13,933 bases of DNA, taken from Candidatus Komeilibacteria bacterium. Lineage in GTDB: Bacteria > Patescibacteriota > Patescibacteriia > UBA1558 > 2-01-FULL-52-15. The stretch spans positions 1 through 13,933 of the forward strand of contig JACQKJ010000072.1 of assembly GCA_016204595.1 (NCBI GenBank). The letters are read 5' to 3'. Made by a program: the position numbers and the translations under genes. The notes beneath the pieces were generated by a model that saw nothing but the letters and a program-made list of their open reading frames with translations, was not told the DNA's origin and did no database searches. Below, piece after piece: positions 6,407 through 13,933 of this stretch. Each line of letters begins with the position of its first letter. Positions within the stretch are counted from its first letter, which is position 1.

Positions 6407-7060
6407 CTATGGTTGGCTGGCCGTTAACGCGTCTTCGACGACACCGCGGAAGTATCCAAGGCTCTGCGCTCCGGTGATGCCGGGCGTATCGTTGATCTGG
6501 AAATACGGGACCTCACCGATCCCGGCCTGTAGTGCCTCGCCAATGTTCTGGTCAATGAGCGACTTGGTTTCTGCACCGTCCAGGCATCGTGCGAAAATAT
6601 CTTCTTTTAAATCCAGCTCGCGGGCCCACAGTTCGTACAATGCCCTCGTGGCGAGGAGGTCCTGATGCGCATACAGACTATCATGATACTGCCAGAAACG
6701 CCCTTGCTGCTGGGCGCAGCGCGCAGCAAGCGCTGCCCGATAACTGTCCCCTATTGATTCGGGTACGTCCTTCCAGACCAATTTCACTGAATCAGGATAG
6801 AGCGCCAGCAGCTGATCGAGCGTCGTCGCCGATTCGCGGCACGCAGGGCAGGTGAACGAGCCCGCTGCGATAATGGTCACCGGCGCGGTACGCGGGCCTT
6901 TGAAGGGATCCGTCTCGTTCACTTTCAAAACCTTCGTTGCGGGAGTATTCGTCGGGGCGGGGTTCGGAGTATAGGTTGTCGAGGGAAGCGTTTCAATGAG
7001 CCAGAAAAAAACAACGCCAAGTACAATGAGGGTCCCAACGACAATAAGAATAACGCGCAT
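6407..7060 (-). CDS. Membrane-anchored DsbA-family thiol:disulfide oxidoreductase
   Basis: 217 residues. One N-terminal membrane helix (3-24) is followed by a Pro/Thr-rich linker (25-45) and a DsbA-like thioredoxin domain with active site C71-P-A-C74 and the cis-proline loop V184-P185. The helical insertion typical of DsbA-type domains (about 100-170) is present. Proteins of this type introduce or shuffle disulfides in exported proteins; the membrane anchor places it on the outer face of the cytoplasmic membrane. Two extra cysteines (C115, C159) lie in the helical part. The start codon overlaps the stop of the upstream propeller gene in a TAATG arrangement, and the cysteine-rich pilin-peptidase follows after 9 nt, so that protein is the obvious candidate client (inference). 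No partner re-oxidant (DsbB/VKOR) is in the window. Confidence 0.9.
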   Translation of the reverse strand: MRVILIVVGTLIVLGVVFFWLIETLPSTTYTPNPAPTNTPATKVLKVNETDPFKGPRTAPVTIIAAGSFTCPACRESATTLDQLLALYPDSVKLVWKDVPESIGDSYRAALAARCAQQQGRFWQYHDSLYAHQDLLATRALYELWARELDLKEDIFARCLDGAETKSLIDQNIGEALQAGIGEVPYFQINDTPGITGAQSLGYFRGVVEDALTASQP

Positions 7061-8286
7061 TACTGTAAGCGAATTGCATGCAGCCGTCCTGTTGTTTCGT
7101 CGACGAAGTAGAGCTGCGATTCATCGCTCGATAAAAATACGGATTGGGCAGCGTAGCCGTCCTGACTGCCGACCGGGATGGCAAGGGGGATTTTCTGGCC
7201 GCTCCTGAGATCAATACGGTAGAACGAATCCGGGATGCCTTGCATGAGCTCAGGGTATAAGCCGGAACCGCGAGGCAGCGAGGTGGGTTCGGCGCAATAC
7301 AGCGATGTGCCCGCGGAATTAAACGTGCACTTATCAGCTCTGGTATTGAGCTGCAGATCGAGGTGGCTCGTGCCCAGGGTCTCCGAATCGCCGACCGTCA
7401 GCCATAGCTCCGGCGTGTACCCGGACTCGGCTGAAGACACGTTGTACAAAAGTGACGTTCCGGTAGGCGACCATTTGCTCTCGAACTTAAGCCCGCTCAC
7501 GCGAAACTCGCTGAAATTTTGCCCCTGCGTACCGATGGGAAGCACCGCTTGCGTATCAGCATCAGTCGGTCTGCGCACCATGGCTATCATCTGATTATTG
7601 GGCGAGTATGCAACCTCGACGTTATGTGCGCGCTCACCAAGCGGCTCAATGAGACGGAAGTTCGATCCGTCTGCGCTGCCCACCATGAGGTAATTCTCAT
7701 CGCTGGTCTTGCCAAACCATTTAGCGGCAATCTGATTGCCGGACGAATCGAATGAAAATTCGGTCAGCTCCTTGGGCAGGGTTACCTGCTTGCCGGTCTT
7801 GAAGTCGTATACGATATTGGAGCCGTCCGGATATTCCAGAATGGCCCGGTCCAGGCCCTGCGACCAGGTGACCGTATCGACGTTGAAAAATTTCTTGTCA
7901 GATAAAGGTGTCGTCACCGATCCGTCAAGTTTGAAGAAAAGCGCAGCCTGCTTATCGTAATAGTGAGCCCCCGATCCGGTTGATATGAAATTTTGCACGG
8001 TCGTCTCACCGTAATCAATGACCTTCGTCAATCCCCCGCGTGCAACATCGGTCGGCGTGTTCAGATCAATCGTCTGGCCTACTCCCGGAAGGCCCGGACG
8101 GATGTTTTGGTTGCCGATAACGGGAATGTTGCCGTTGACCGGCGTGGGCAATACTCCATTACTGTTCTGATTGACCCCCGGGAGCTCTCCGGGCGTCGGC
8201 TTGAAGAAAAAATAATACAGCAGCCAGCCGAACACAACGACCGAGAGAAAGAAGAGAATGATGAGCATAAGCCGTTTTCTATCCAT
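7060..8286 (-). CDS. Membrane-anchored beta-propeller (PD40/TolB-like) protein of the T4SS operon
   Basis: 408 residues. An N-terminal membrane helix (7-27) is followed by a Pro/Asn/Gly-rich linker (about 30-75) and an all-beta region. At least five repeats of the type 'x-F/W-S-x-[DNS]-G-x-x-[IL]' are visible, around 176-191, 225-239, 271-284, 320-334 and 383-397, each like the last strands of a PD40/WD40-like blade (for example KWSPTGTSLLY and YSPNNQMIAM). This supports a propeller, normally a protein- or ligand-binding scaffold, outside the membrane. C320 and C331 could form a disulfide, which would fit the DsbA-like gene that overlaps the stop codon (TAATG). I know no assigned function for it. 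It may be an assembly or adhesion component; a sugar- or peptidoglycan-binding role is equally open. Confidence 0.75.
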   Translation of the reverse strand: MDRKRLMLIILFFLSVVVFGWLLYYFFFKPTPGELPGVNQNSNGVLPTPVNGNIPVIGNQNIRPGLPGVGQTIDLNTPTDVARGGLTKVIDYGETTVQNFISTGSGAHYYDKQAALFFKLDGSVTTPLSDKKFFNVDTVTWSQGLDRAILEYPDGSNIVYDFKTGKQVTLPKELTEFSFDSSGNQIAAKWFGKTSDENYLMVGSADGSNFRLIEPLGERAHNVEVAYSPNNQMIAMVRRPTDADTQAVLPIGTQGQNFSEFRVSGLKFESKWSPTGTSLLYNVSSAESGYTPELWLTVGDSETLGTSHLDLQLNTRADKCTFNSAGTSLYCAEPTSLPRGSGLYPELMQGIPDSFYRIDLRSGQKIPLAIPVGSQDGYAAQSVFLSSDESQLYFVDETTGRLHAIRLQ

Positions 8287-8298
8287 AGATTTCTAACA

Positions 8299-8850
8299 TC
8301 ATAATTTTGGACATTGGCCGAAGAATGACAATGTTTCCTGCATCAGTGTTACGTACCAATGATCGCCCAACAGAGGCTTCGCCATGACACAAAACGCTTC
8401 AGTAGGATGCGCCGCCGCATACCCAAGGAATACAATAACCAATCCAAGGATAAAAACGGCCAGATCGAATAAGATGACAACGCCGACCATGACCGGGTGA
8501 AGACCGAAAAAATCCTTCCCCGGCAGTCCGAACATCGTCCATATCGCCTGAATATTCCATTGGATAAAGGTCCAAATGACGCCCAGGAGCGTGAACGAGG
8601 TAAGCCCCCCTATGAGCGTAATAATATTTCTAAGGTTTCGCGCCTGCTTCAGCGCTTCCTGCAGCTCGCGAGCTTGTTCGAAGGCGCTCTGCGCCCCATG
8701 CCGGGCCCTGCTGAACGGAGCCCGCTTGTCCGCAGAGATCAATCCGGACCGGCGCGCCGCGAACTGCTCCATGCGCATCTCACGAGCCCATGCCTGCTCC
8801 GCCTGATCGCGAGCTATTGCGCTGTCCGCCTGTGCTGCGTCCGCTGCCAT
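8299..8850 (-). CDS. Two-pass membrane protein of the T4SS operon, function unknown
   Basis: 183 residues. The first 70 or so are strongly helical and charged, rich in Ala, Gln, Glu and Arg, and compatible with a coiled coil. Two hydrophobic segments follow (about 75-101 and 118-147), joined by a short loop with Gly, Pro and Phe, and a 35-residue tail holds two cysteines (C154, C180). There is no signal peptide, so the N-terminal coil is probably cytosolic. I do not recognise the family. Its place between the VirB8-like and propeller genes (gaps of 10 and 12 nt) suggests a part of the inner-membrane complex; it is much too small for a classical VirB6 and lacks its many helices. No Shine-Dalgarno is seen before the ATG. 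Confidence 0.7.
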   Translation of the reverse strand: MAADAAQADSAIARDQAEQAWAREMRMEQFAARRSGLISADKRAPFSRARHGAQSAFEQARELQEALKQARNLRNIITLIGGLTSFTLLGVIWTFIQWNIQAIWTMFGLPGKDFFGLHPVMVGVVILFDLAVFILGLVIVFLGYAAAHPTEAFCVMAKPLLGDHWYVTLMQETLSFFGQCPKL

Positions 8851-8860
8851 AGGTATGCCG

Positions 8861-9451
8861 TTAATTTTTCCATTCTGCCCTGTCGACGTACCAAAATTCC
8901 CCTTGCTTCACCATGAAAACCAGCAAATCATGGTAGGTGACGGTCTGCTTGAGCTGGGAGTCGGTCTCGATCCGCTGGGTGGTCACCAGAACGCCTGCCG
9001 CTGAAGCGGTGCGGCTCTGGATGTCCATTTTCAGAACGACCGTTTCACTGCCTTTGAATAGAGTCGGTGTTTCCGTCGCAGCGATGGTATCTTCGAATTC
9101 AGCGCGCAACCGTGCAGTACTATAGGGTGCCAGATCGTTCAAATTCTGAAAGCCGCTGTCCGTTGACCAGCTGCCGTACCGCTCGGCGAAATTCCGCGCC
9201 AGGCTCAATATCTGCGCTTCGCCCTGGTCCGCTACAGCAGGTCTGGCCGATGGCGTCTCAAGCACTTGCGTCTGCTTCGGTAATACCACCCGGTCGCTCT
9301 CGGTGATCGCGGGGGTGCCGGTCTGAGTCACTATCGGTTTCTTCGGAACAAACCACCACCAGACGAGAAATACGATGATCAAAACCAAAATAACGAGTAC
9401 CCCCAGGACAGTGAGCCGACGTTTGCTATACAAGCTTTGTTCTTGTTGCAT
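8861..9451 (-). CDS. VirB8/TcpC-like bitopic T4SS component (NTF2-like fold predicted)
   Basis: 196 residues. A short basic cytosolic N-terminus is followed by one membrane helix (13-35), a linker, and an alpha+beta domain of about 115 residues. In that domain the opening helix (ILSLARNFAERYGSW), a second helix (TARLRAEFEDTIA) and then a run of beta-strands ending in WYVDRAEW match the order of elements in NTF2-like VirB8 and TcpC domains. VirB8-type proteins are inner-membrane scaffold parts that nucleate assembly of the channel. The assignment rests on topology, size, secondary-structure order and position right after virB4 (3-nt gap), not on a signature motif, so another NTF2-like function is possible. 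Confidence 0.65.
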   Translation of the reverse strand: MQQEQSLYSKRRLTVLGVLVILVLIIVFLVWWWFVPKKPIVTQTGTPAITESDRVVLPKQTQVLETPSARPAVADQGEAQILSLARNFAERYGSWSTDSGFQNLNDLAPYSTARLRAEFEDTIAATETPTLFKGSETVVLKMDIQSRTASAAGVLVTTQRIETDSQLKQTVTYHDLLVFMVKQGEFWYVDRAEWKN

Positions 9452-9454
9452 AGA

Positions 9455-11374
9455 TTAGATGGTAGCTGCCTTTTCCGGTCCTTCCTCAGGACCGCCTTTT
9501 AATTGCATGGCTTGTTTGAACTCCTTTTTCGCCTCTTCCAGTTCCAGAAGCTGCTTTGGATCCGACGTAATGATCTGATCCTCCGTATATGAAGCGAGCA
9601 CTTTGATGGCGGCATGCTTGTTTCCGGCAAAGAAGATCCCTTCACCCACACCGCTCTCCAACAGGAGATACTTCTCTCCTTCCGTCAGGATGAATGTCTT
9701 TTGCACCAGCGCAATGGACGCGGGCGACTGCCGCAGCAGGATCTGCATCGACGAATTGGTCACAATGGCCTGCCCGTAGGGTGAGCGCAGAAAATCATTC
9801 ACATCCTGGGTGATCGTGGTGACGCCCAGATAGTACTTGCGGCAACGCTTGACGAGCGCATAAATGAACTTTGCGGAATCTTCATGCTGCATAAGCCACC
9901 ACGCCTCATCAATGACCAGAATGCGCTTCTTGACCTGTGAACGAACCACGTTCCAAATAAAATTGACGATGGTGTAGATGGCGATCGGCCGCAGTTCATC
10001 CTCCAGATCGCGCACGCTGAACACCACGAGCTGATTGTCGATATTGACGTTGGTGCGGCTGTTGAACAGGCCGGCGAATGTCCCCTGGGTGTATTTCTTG
10101 ATGCGGAGCGACAGATCCTCTCCCCCGACCATGCCCGCAAGGATCTGCTCCAAATCCGACATCAACGGCATTTCCGCCTTGGACCAGTCGCTGGTCGGCG
10201 TTATGTCCTTCTTGGCGAAGGTTTCGAGCAAGGCCCGGTCGACGATGGAATCCTCATCATGCGTGAGGTCGCCGACCATGAGCCGTATCAAACCCTTCAG
10301 CGTGATGACGGCGCTCCGGAGGATGTCTTCCGGTTTGCTCTCGCCGAGGCTGGTCGGCAAATCGAACGGATTCAATTTGCTGTCGGAGTTAAGCGACAAA
10401 TTGATATACGTGCCGCCGACCGCTTCGGACAGGTGCGCATATTCCTTTTCCGGATCGATACAGATGACGTCGGTATTCAACATCATGCTCCGCAGAACTT
10501 CAAGCTTGATGGTATAGCTCTTGCCTGCTCCTGAAGTGGCGAAGACAACCGAGTTGGCGTTCTGCAGGCTGAAACGATCAAAGATGATCAAACTGTTGTT
10601 ATGCCGGTTGACGCCATACATGACCCCATTATCGGACGTGAGTTCCGAGGAGATGAACGGAAACGACGCCGCAGCAGGAGAGCTGGACATATTGTTCGAA
10701 ACGGCGATCTCGTCATTGCCCAGAGGCAAGGTCGAGTTGAAACCCTGCTCCGCCTGCCATAAAGCCCTCCGCGACATGACCAGGTAAGCACCTAAGGTGC
10801 TTTCAACTTTATCTGAACTTGCGTCCAGCTCTTCTTTTGTTTTCGTATAGAGCGTCACGTACAGCGCAAAGCGGAAAAACTTCTCCGTGCCCTGGCTCAG
10901 GTTGTCGCGCAACGTTTCAATGTCGCGGAGAGCCGTCTCCTGAACCGGATCGCGCGGCGCTCCCTTTTCAGCGTCCGCAGAGATCTGCGCCTCAATGGCC
11001 CCTACTTTGTACTTCAATTTCTTCAATACCACAGCGCTGTCGATGGGGTAGAAGAACATGGCGATATCGAGCGCCAGACTGTAATTGATGATCGGCGCAA
11101 ACCATCCGAGCGTCAGATAGCGCGGGTACGCAACGATGAACAGGGTGCGGACATGCAAATCCCCGAGCCGGATAAAACTGGAATCAACCTTGAACGCCGC
11201 CGGGGCGATGATGTCCGTGATGGAAACAACGCCCTCGCGAAATGCTTTTTCCGCAAGCAAAAGCTCTTGCTCAGATTCCTGATGCTGCTGCTCCAAAAGC
11301 TTCTGTTCTTCAAACGACAGGATCGGTTCGTCTTCCTTGGTCACCGTGACGCGCGCTTGTTTAAGCTTGAACAT
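9455..11374 (-). CDS. virB4: T4SS ATPase VirB4 (TraC/TrbE family)
   Basis: 639 residues, shorter than proteobacterial VirB4 (about 800). VirB4 is the universal hexameric ATPase of type IV secretion that powers pilus assembly and substrate transfer at the cytosolic face of the membrane. Residues about 50-240 form the family's N-terminal domain (for example RTLFIVAYPRYLTLGWF and the YPIDSAVVLKKL segment). The motor domain shows Walker A ATSGAGKS (279-286), a CIDPEKEY block (305-312), Walker B RILVIDEAW (484-492, with D489 and E490), and TTITQDVNDFL (519-529, with Q523). All motor residues are intact. The start codon overlaps the stop of the upstream TraC-like gene (TAATG), pointing to translational coupling and a near-equal ratio of the two products. 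The C-terminal tail is a charged helix. Confidence 0.95.
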   Translation of the reverse strand: MFKLKQARVTVTKEDEPILSFEEQKLLEQQHQESEQELLLAEKAFREGVVSITDIIAPAAFKVDSSFIRLGDLHVRTLFIVAYPRYLTLGWFAPIINYSLALDIAMFFYPIDSAVVLKKLKYKVGAIEAQISADAEKGAPRDPVQETALRDIETLRDNLSQGTEKFFRFALYVTLYTKTKEELDASSDKVESTLGAYLVMSRRALWQAEQGFNSTLPLGNDEIAVSNNMSSSPAAASFPFISSELTSDNGVMYGVNRHNNSLIIFDRFSLQNANSVVFATSGAGKSYTIKLEVLRSMMLNTDVICIDPEKEYAHLSEAVGGTYINLSLNSDSKLNPFDLPTSLGESKPEDILRSAVITLKGLIRLMVGDLTHDEDSIVDRALLETFAKKDITPTSDWSKAEMPLMSDLEQILAGMVGGEDLSLRIKKYTQGTFAGLFNSRTNVNIDNQLVVFSVRDLEDELRPIAIYTIVNFIWNVVRSQVKKRILVIDEAWWLMQHEDSAKFIYALVKRCRKYYLGVTTITQDVNDFLRSPYGQAIVTNSSMQILLRQSPASIALVQKTFILTEGEKYLLLESGVGEGIFFAGNKHAAIKVLASYTEDQIITSDPKQLLELEEAKKEFKQAMQLKGGPEEGPEKAATI

Positions 11375-12054
11375 TACTCGTCGATCGAAATTTTATTAAT
11401 ATCCTGCAATGATTCATTCTGCGCGAGCGACGGATTGTAGCTATTATAGTACAACTCGATGAGCGCCTGCGTGCTGAGCCGTCGAGCCTGCAATCCCATG
11501 CTGGTAACCCCCGAATAAATGAACAGTGCTCGCTTATTGAGTTCGCGGCCGTATTTTTCGAAACGCTGCCGGTCAACCTTGACCGCCTTCGCCGTCGAGA
11601 ACAGGCTGATCACGCGATCGGTGAATTTGAGCTTACTATCCTGCCCGGGGGCGTACGGAATGATGACGAAAAATTTCTTGCTCATGATCCTCTCGAGATG
11701 CACCAGATCGCTTATGAAATTGCGATAATCAGCCGTCTGCATGCGCAGCAGTTCATTGGAATGCTCCCGTTCGGTAATGACCAGCCGCTGCAGGTATTCA
11801 TCAATATTGAGGGGGCGGGATTGAACCACAATTTGCAGCGGAAACTGGAGGGAGTTCAAAAAATTCACGTACGCGCCGACCATCGCATTCTGTTCCTCCT
11901 CGGACTTCAGATCGAAATTCACCGACGAGACCATGAGGACCGACCGCACCGTGCCGTCTTTCAATACGACCATGTCGTCGCGGATCTCCGCGATATCCAG
12001 ATACTTCTGGGTCGAGATCTTCGGCTTTGAACCTTGTAATTTTTTACTTACCAT
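11374..12054 (-). CDS. TraC/VirB4 N-terminal-domain-like protein
   Basis: 226 residues from the ATG at 12054. There is no Walker motif and no membrane helix. The stretch TVRSVLMVSSVNFDLKSEEE, followed by NFLNSLQFPLQIVVQSRPLN, resembles the N-terminal domain of VirB4/TraC/CagE ATPases, the part that docks on the membrane complex. The protein may act as a detached docking subunit for the VirB4 encoded next (TAATG overlap). Because that VirB4 appears to have an N-terminal domain of its own, this could be a separate paralogous module and not simply a broken-off half. Start choice: ATG at 12054 gives an 11-nt overlap with prgI (ATGGTAAGTAA); the ATG at 12093 would overlap by 50 nt and add MKPRPTVLIDRST, which is less likely. 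A frameshift seems unlikely because both ends are compact and coupled. Confidence 0.78.
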   Translation of the reverse strand: MVSKKLQGSKPKISTQKYLDIAEIRDDMVVLKDGTVRSVLMVSSVNFDLKSEEEQNAMVGAYVNFLNSLQFPLQIVVQSRPLNIDEYLQRLVITEREHSNELLRMQTADYRNFISDLVHLERIMSKKFFVIIPYAPGQDSKLKFTDRVISLFSTAKAVKVDRQRFEKYGRELNKRALFIYSGVTSMGLQARRLSTQALIELYYNSYNPSLAQNESLQDINKISIDE

Positions 12055-12520
12055 AGTAGAGCGATCGATTAATACGGTTGGCCTCGGCTTCACCCTTATA
12101 AATGCCCCCCGTGTCTATGATGAGCGCCAGTTCAGAGAGCTTTTCCGATGAAATGCTTTTTTTCGGAACAAAATACTTCTGCTCCTCTTCTTCTGCTTCC
12201 CTCTTCGCCGTTTTTTTCGAAGGCTTGTCGATCTTAAATTCTTCCTTCAACCATACGCGGAGCATCGGCTTCTTATATGTCCCGACGACATTCAAAAGAA
12301 AAACGTGGAACGGCAATCCGTTGAATTTGACGAACGCGACGATTATCGCGAGCAATAGAATGACCACGGCCAGGAACAAAAAGAGGGTGAAGTCTGCGAG
12401 CTTATATGAAGCGAATATCAAAACACCACCGACGGCAACCGTAATAAATTGTCGTACCGTGATAGGCCCTAAGATCTTATTTTCGACGTCGATGAATTGT
12501 GGAACAATGAATTTCTGCAT
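12044..12520 (-). CDS. PrgI-family T4SS membrane protein
   Basis: 158 residues from the ATG at 12520. The N-terminus MQKFIVPQFIDVENKILGPI, followed by TVRQF, is the typical PrgI-family opening, next to two closely spaced membrane helices (about 24-40 and 43-64). After them come a short conserved cytosolic segment (about 65-95) and a charged, lysine/glutamate-rich tail. PrgI-like proteins stand directly before VirB4 in Gram-positive and CPR T4SS clusters and are thought to be the VirB3-equivalent membrane anchor of VirB4 (inference from gene order and topology). An upstream ATG at 12568 lies in frame but would overlap the previous gene by 47 nt and add 16 residues that do not fit the family; ATG 12520 follows the previous stop after one base (TAAGATG). 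Confidence 0.9.
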   Translation of the reverse strand: MQKFIVPQFIDVENKILGPITVRQFITVAVGGVLIFASYKLADFTLFLFLAVVILLLAIIVAFVKFNGLPFHVFLLNVVGTYKKPMLRVWLKEEFKIDKPSKKTAKREAEEEEQKYFVPKKSISSEKLSELALIIDTGGIYKGEAEANRINRSLYYGK

Positions 12521-12521
12521 C

Positions 12522-13931
12522 TTAGTAGCGCAACATTCTATTAAGATCCGATATCGCCTCGAATTCATCCAACGCTAAGGTCGGGCTGTTCTCCGCCTGC
12601 ATTTCCGAAATGACTTCAGCCACGTTTTTCTTCTGTTCCAGGCTGCGCTGCCCAAGGTATAAGTAGTGCTGATAGACCTCGTTGCTGCGCCACGCATCGA
12701 TGCCTTGGCTTTTTCTTGTCAGCGATTCATGCTCAAGATTTTGAATTTTTCCGAGAATTTTGCCTGCGCGTATACGCGGGTCAGAATCGAGCATGCGCCA
12801 GGTCGCGAGATCCATTGTCGCAAGCTCTTCTATCCGTCCGGTGAGAACTCCCTTCTTGCCCTGCCGATCGGTGCGTTTCACGTCAGCAATCGCAGTAGGG
12901 CGCTGCGGCATGTGCGGCCGCAGTACCCTTGGTGCTTCAGAAACCGGACGTATCGGCTGCGGTGGCATCGGAGCAGGTCGTACTGCTGCCTGTTCCGCAG
13001 GTCCCGCGCTTGAAAGATCATCGACAAAAAATGACGGTGAGGCTTGCGCTGGTTTCTCAACCGGCTTCTGAGAGGGTGTGCTTGTTTGCGCTCTTTGCTT
13101 CTGAACAGGCTCCGGTTTTTTTGTAAGAGGTACCGGCTGAACAGCCGTTGGTATTGTAGGCTTCGGCGATTCCTGTTGGGCAGGTTGCGTGGTCTGCTCG
13201 ACCCGCGGCGGTATTGTTTGTACCGGACGGGCAACCGGCATGGACGGGCCGCTGACTGGGTGCGGCCGCTCCATCATCTCTTCTTCGACGACCGTCCCGT
13301 CGCTATCTTCTATCGAACGTTTCAAATGCTGTACTACCGCAATGATATGGTCTGCGGAGGAAGACGGGAACCCGAGTCCGCCTGCCGTCTTTGGATCTGC
13401 CATCACAGAGCGGATCTGCACCGAATTGCGAGCCTGCCGGAAAAAAGAGAGAAGTGTCTTCGTAAACGCATGCATATCGGCATCCGACAGACGCAGCTTG
13501 TGTTTCTCGGCGAGTTTCTGGGCAATCTTCGAGACGCTGTATTTCTTCTGGGGCGCAAGCGAAAAAAGAGTGTTTATTTTTTCTATTTCCCTCTCCAGCT
13601 CTTTCTGATCGTCGGGATGAAAATGCAGTTCGGCCAAGGCGAGCGGCTCGGGCTTGCGGTACGGTTCTTTGAAATATTCGTCGGCGGCGACAGATGCCAC
13701 ATCGGTAAATTTCGGGAAACCAAGCTCCTGCCCTGCGGCGTGGTCAGGGGGAAGTGAAGAGGACAAAAGCCCTGAAGTTACTTCAGAGCTTGAAAGAAGG
13801 GAGTCAAGCTCGCGCAGCTCTCCTTCGACTGCCATTTTATAGCGCCCATCAAGGTCTTTCACCAAGACGCCCCCGGGTATAGCCGGTGCTGATGCAGACG
13901 GTTGCGCGCTTTGATTTTTATTTTCATCCAT
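12522..13931 (-). CDS. Proline-rich cytosolic protein at the head of the T4SS operon, function unknown
   Basis: 469 residues from the ATG at 13931; the window ends 2 nt further on, so an upstream start cannot be excluded. No signal peptide or membrane helix is present. Three parts are visible: an N-terminal half (about 70-210) with a helical, charged segment (PDDQKELEREIEKINTLF and KYSVSKIAQKLAEKHKL); a disordered centre (about 222-345) rich in Pro, Gln, Ala and Thr; and a compact helical C-terminus (about 365-469) with LATMDLATWRMLDSDPRIRA and the ending FEAISDLNRMLRY. I do not recognise the family. The one-base gap to prgI (TAAGATG) ties it to the secretion genes. A flexible linker joining two folded ends would suit an adaptor or substrate-recruiting role, but this is speculation. 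Confidence 0.78.
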   Translation of the reverse strand: MDENKNQSAQPSASAPAIPGGVLVKDLDGRYKMAVEGELRELDSLLSSSEVTSGLLSSSLPPDHAAGQELGFPKFTDVASVAADEYFKEPYRKPEPLALAELHFHPDDQKELEREIEKINTLFSLAPQKKYSVSKIAQKLAEKHKLRLSDADMHAFTKTLLSFFRQARNSVQIRSVMADPKTAGGLGFPSSSADHIIAVVQHLKRSIEDSDGTVVEEEMMERPHPVSGPSMPVARPVQTIPPRVEQTTQPAQQESPKPTIPTAVQPVPLTKKPEPVQKQRAQTSTPSQKPVEKPAQASPSFFVDDLSSAGPAEQAAVRPAPMPPQPIRPVSEAPRVLRPHMPQRPTAIADVKRTDRQGKKGVLTGRIEELATMDLATWRMLDSDPRIRAGKILGKIQNLEHESLTRKSQGIDAWRSNEVYQHYLYLGQRSLEQKKNVAEVISEMQAENSPTLALDEFEAISDLNRMLRY

Positions 13932-13933
13932 AC

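Noticed and set aside
8299..8850. VirB6 homologue
   Set aside because: Only two membrane helices and 183 residues; VirB6 has five or more helices and is larger.
13044..13757. 237-codon open frame on the plus strand opposite the proline-rich gene
   Set aside because: Arg/Phe/Leu-rich translation with no recognisable motif, antisense to a coherent gene in a tight operon.
1..13933. CRISPR array, tRNA or rRNA genes, transposase
   Set aside because: No regularly spaced repeats, cloverleaf sequences, rRNA segments or transposase motifs were seen.

Overview
The window looks like a piece of a Candidate Phyla Radiation (Patescibacteria) chromosome. The evidence is a set of gene families typical of that group: an ECF sigma factor paired with a DUF5667 membrane protein, and a minimal, VirB7/9/10-less type IV secretion (T4SS) cluster that starts with a PrgI-family protein and carries a split VirB4/TraC. 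TGA acts as a stop codon (radA ends in TGA), so this is not one of the TGA-recoded CPR lineages. Base composition is moderately GC-rich. None of the starts I checked has a clear Shine-Dalgarno sequence. The taxonomic placement is an inference from gene content only.

Layout. (1) Positions 49-1645, plus strand: an ECF sigma factor followed by a single-pass DUF5667 protein, probably a signalling pair. (2) 1646-1868: no protein gene, but a textbook promoter, a compact foldable RNA of about 138 nt and a perfect intrinsic terminator, so a candidate small RNA or a recG leader. (3) 1869-3920, plus strand: recG, apparently leaderless. (4) 3956-4015: a palindromic dispersed-repeat-like element between the convergent recG and radA. 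(5) 4022-5365, minus strand: radA. (6) 5396-13931, minus strand: nine tightly packed genes, with gaps from -11 to +12 nt, forming one T4SS-like operon. In transcription order they are a proline-rich cytosolic protein, PrgI, a TraC/VirB4 N-terminal-like protein, the VirB4 ATPase, a VirB8-like bitopic protein, a two-pass membrane protein, a membrane-anchored beta-propeller, a DsbA-like thiol oxidoreductase, and a VirB2-like pilin fused to a putative zinc peptidase domain.

How the genes may work together. VirB4 would energise assembly or substrate transfer. PrgI, the VirB8-like protein and the two-pass protein would form the inner-membrane platform. The last gene encodes a signal peptide, two pilin-type membrane segments and then a cysteine-rich region carrying H-x6-D and H-x-H motifs like those of LAS/M15/M74 peptidoglycan peptidases. 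Its direct upstream neighbour is a DsbA-like oxidase, which suggests that its disulfides are formed by that enzyme. VirD4, VirB6 and a relaxase are not in the window; they may lie beyond its right edge, so the function (conjugation, DNA uptake, protein secretion or cell-cell attachment) cannot be settled here. The pilin-peptidase fusion and the small RNA locus are the two most notable items.
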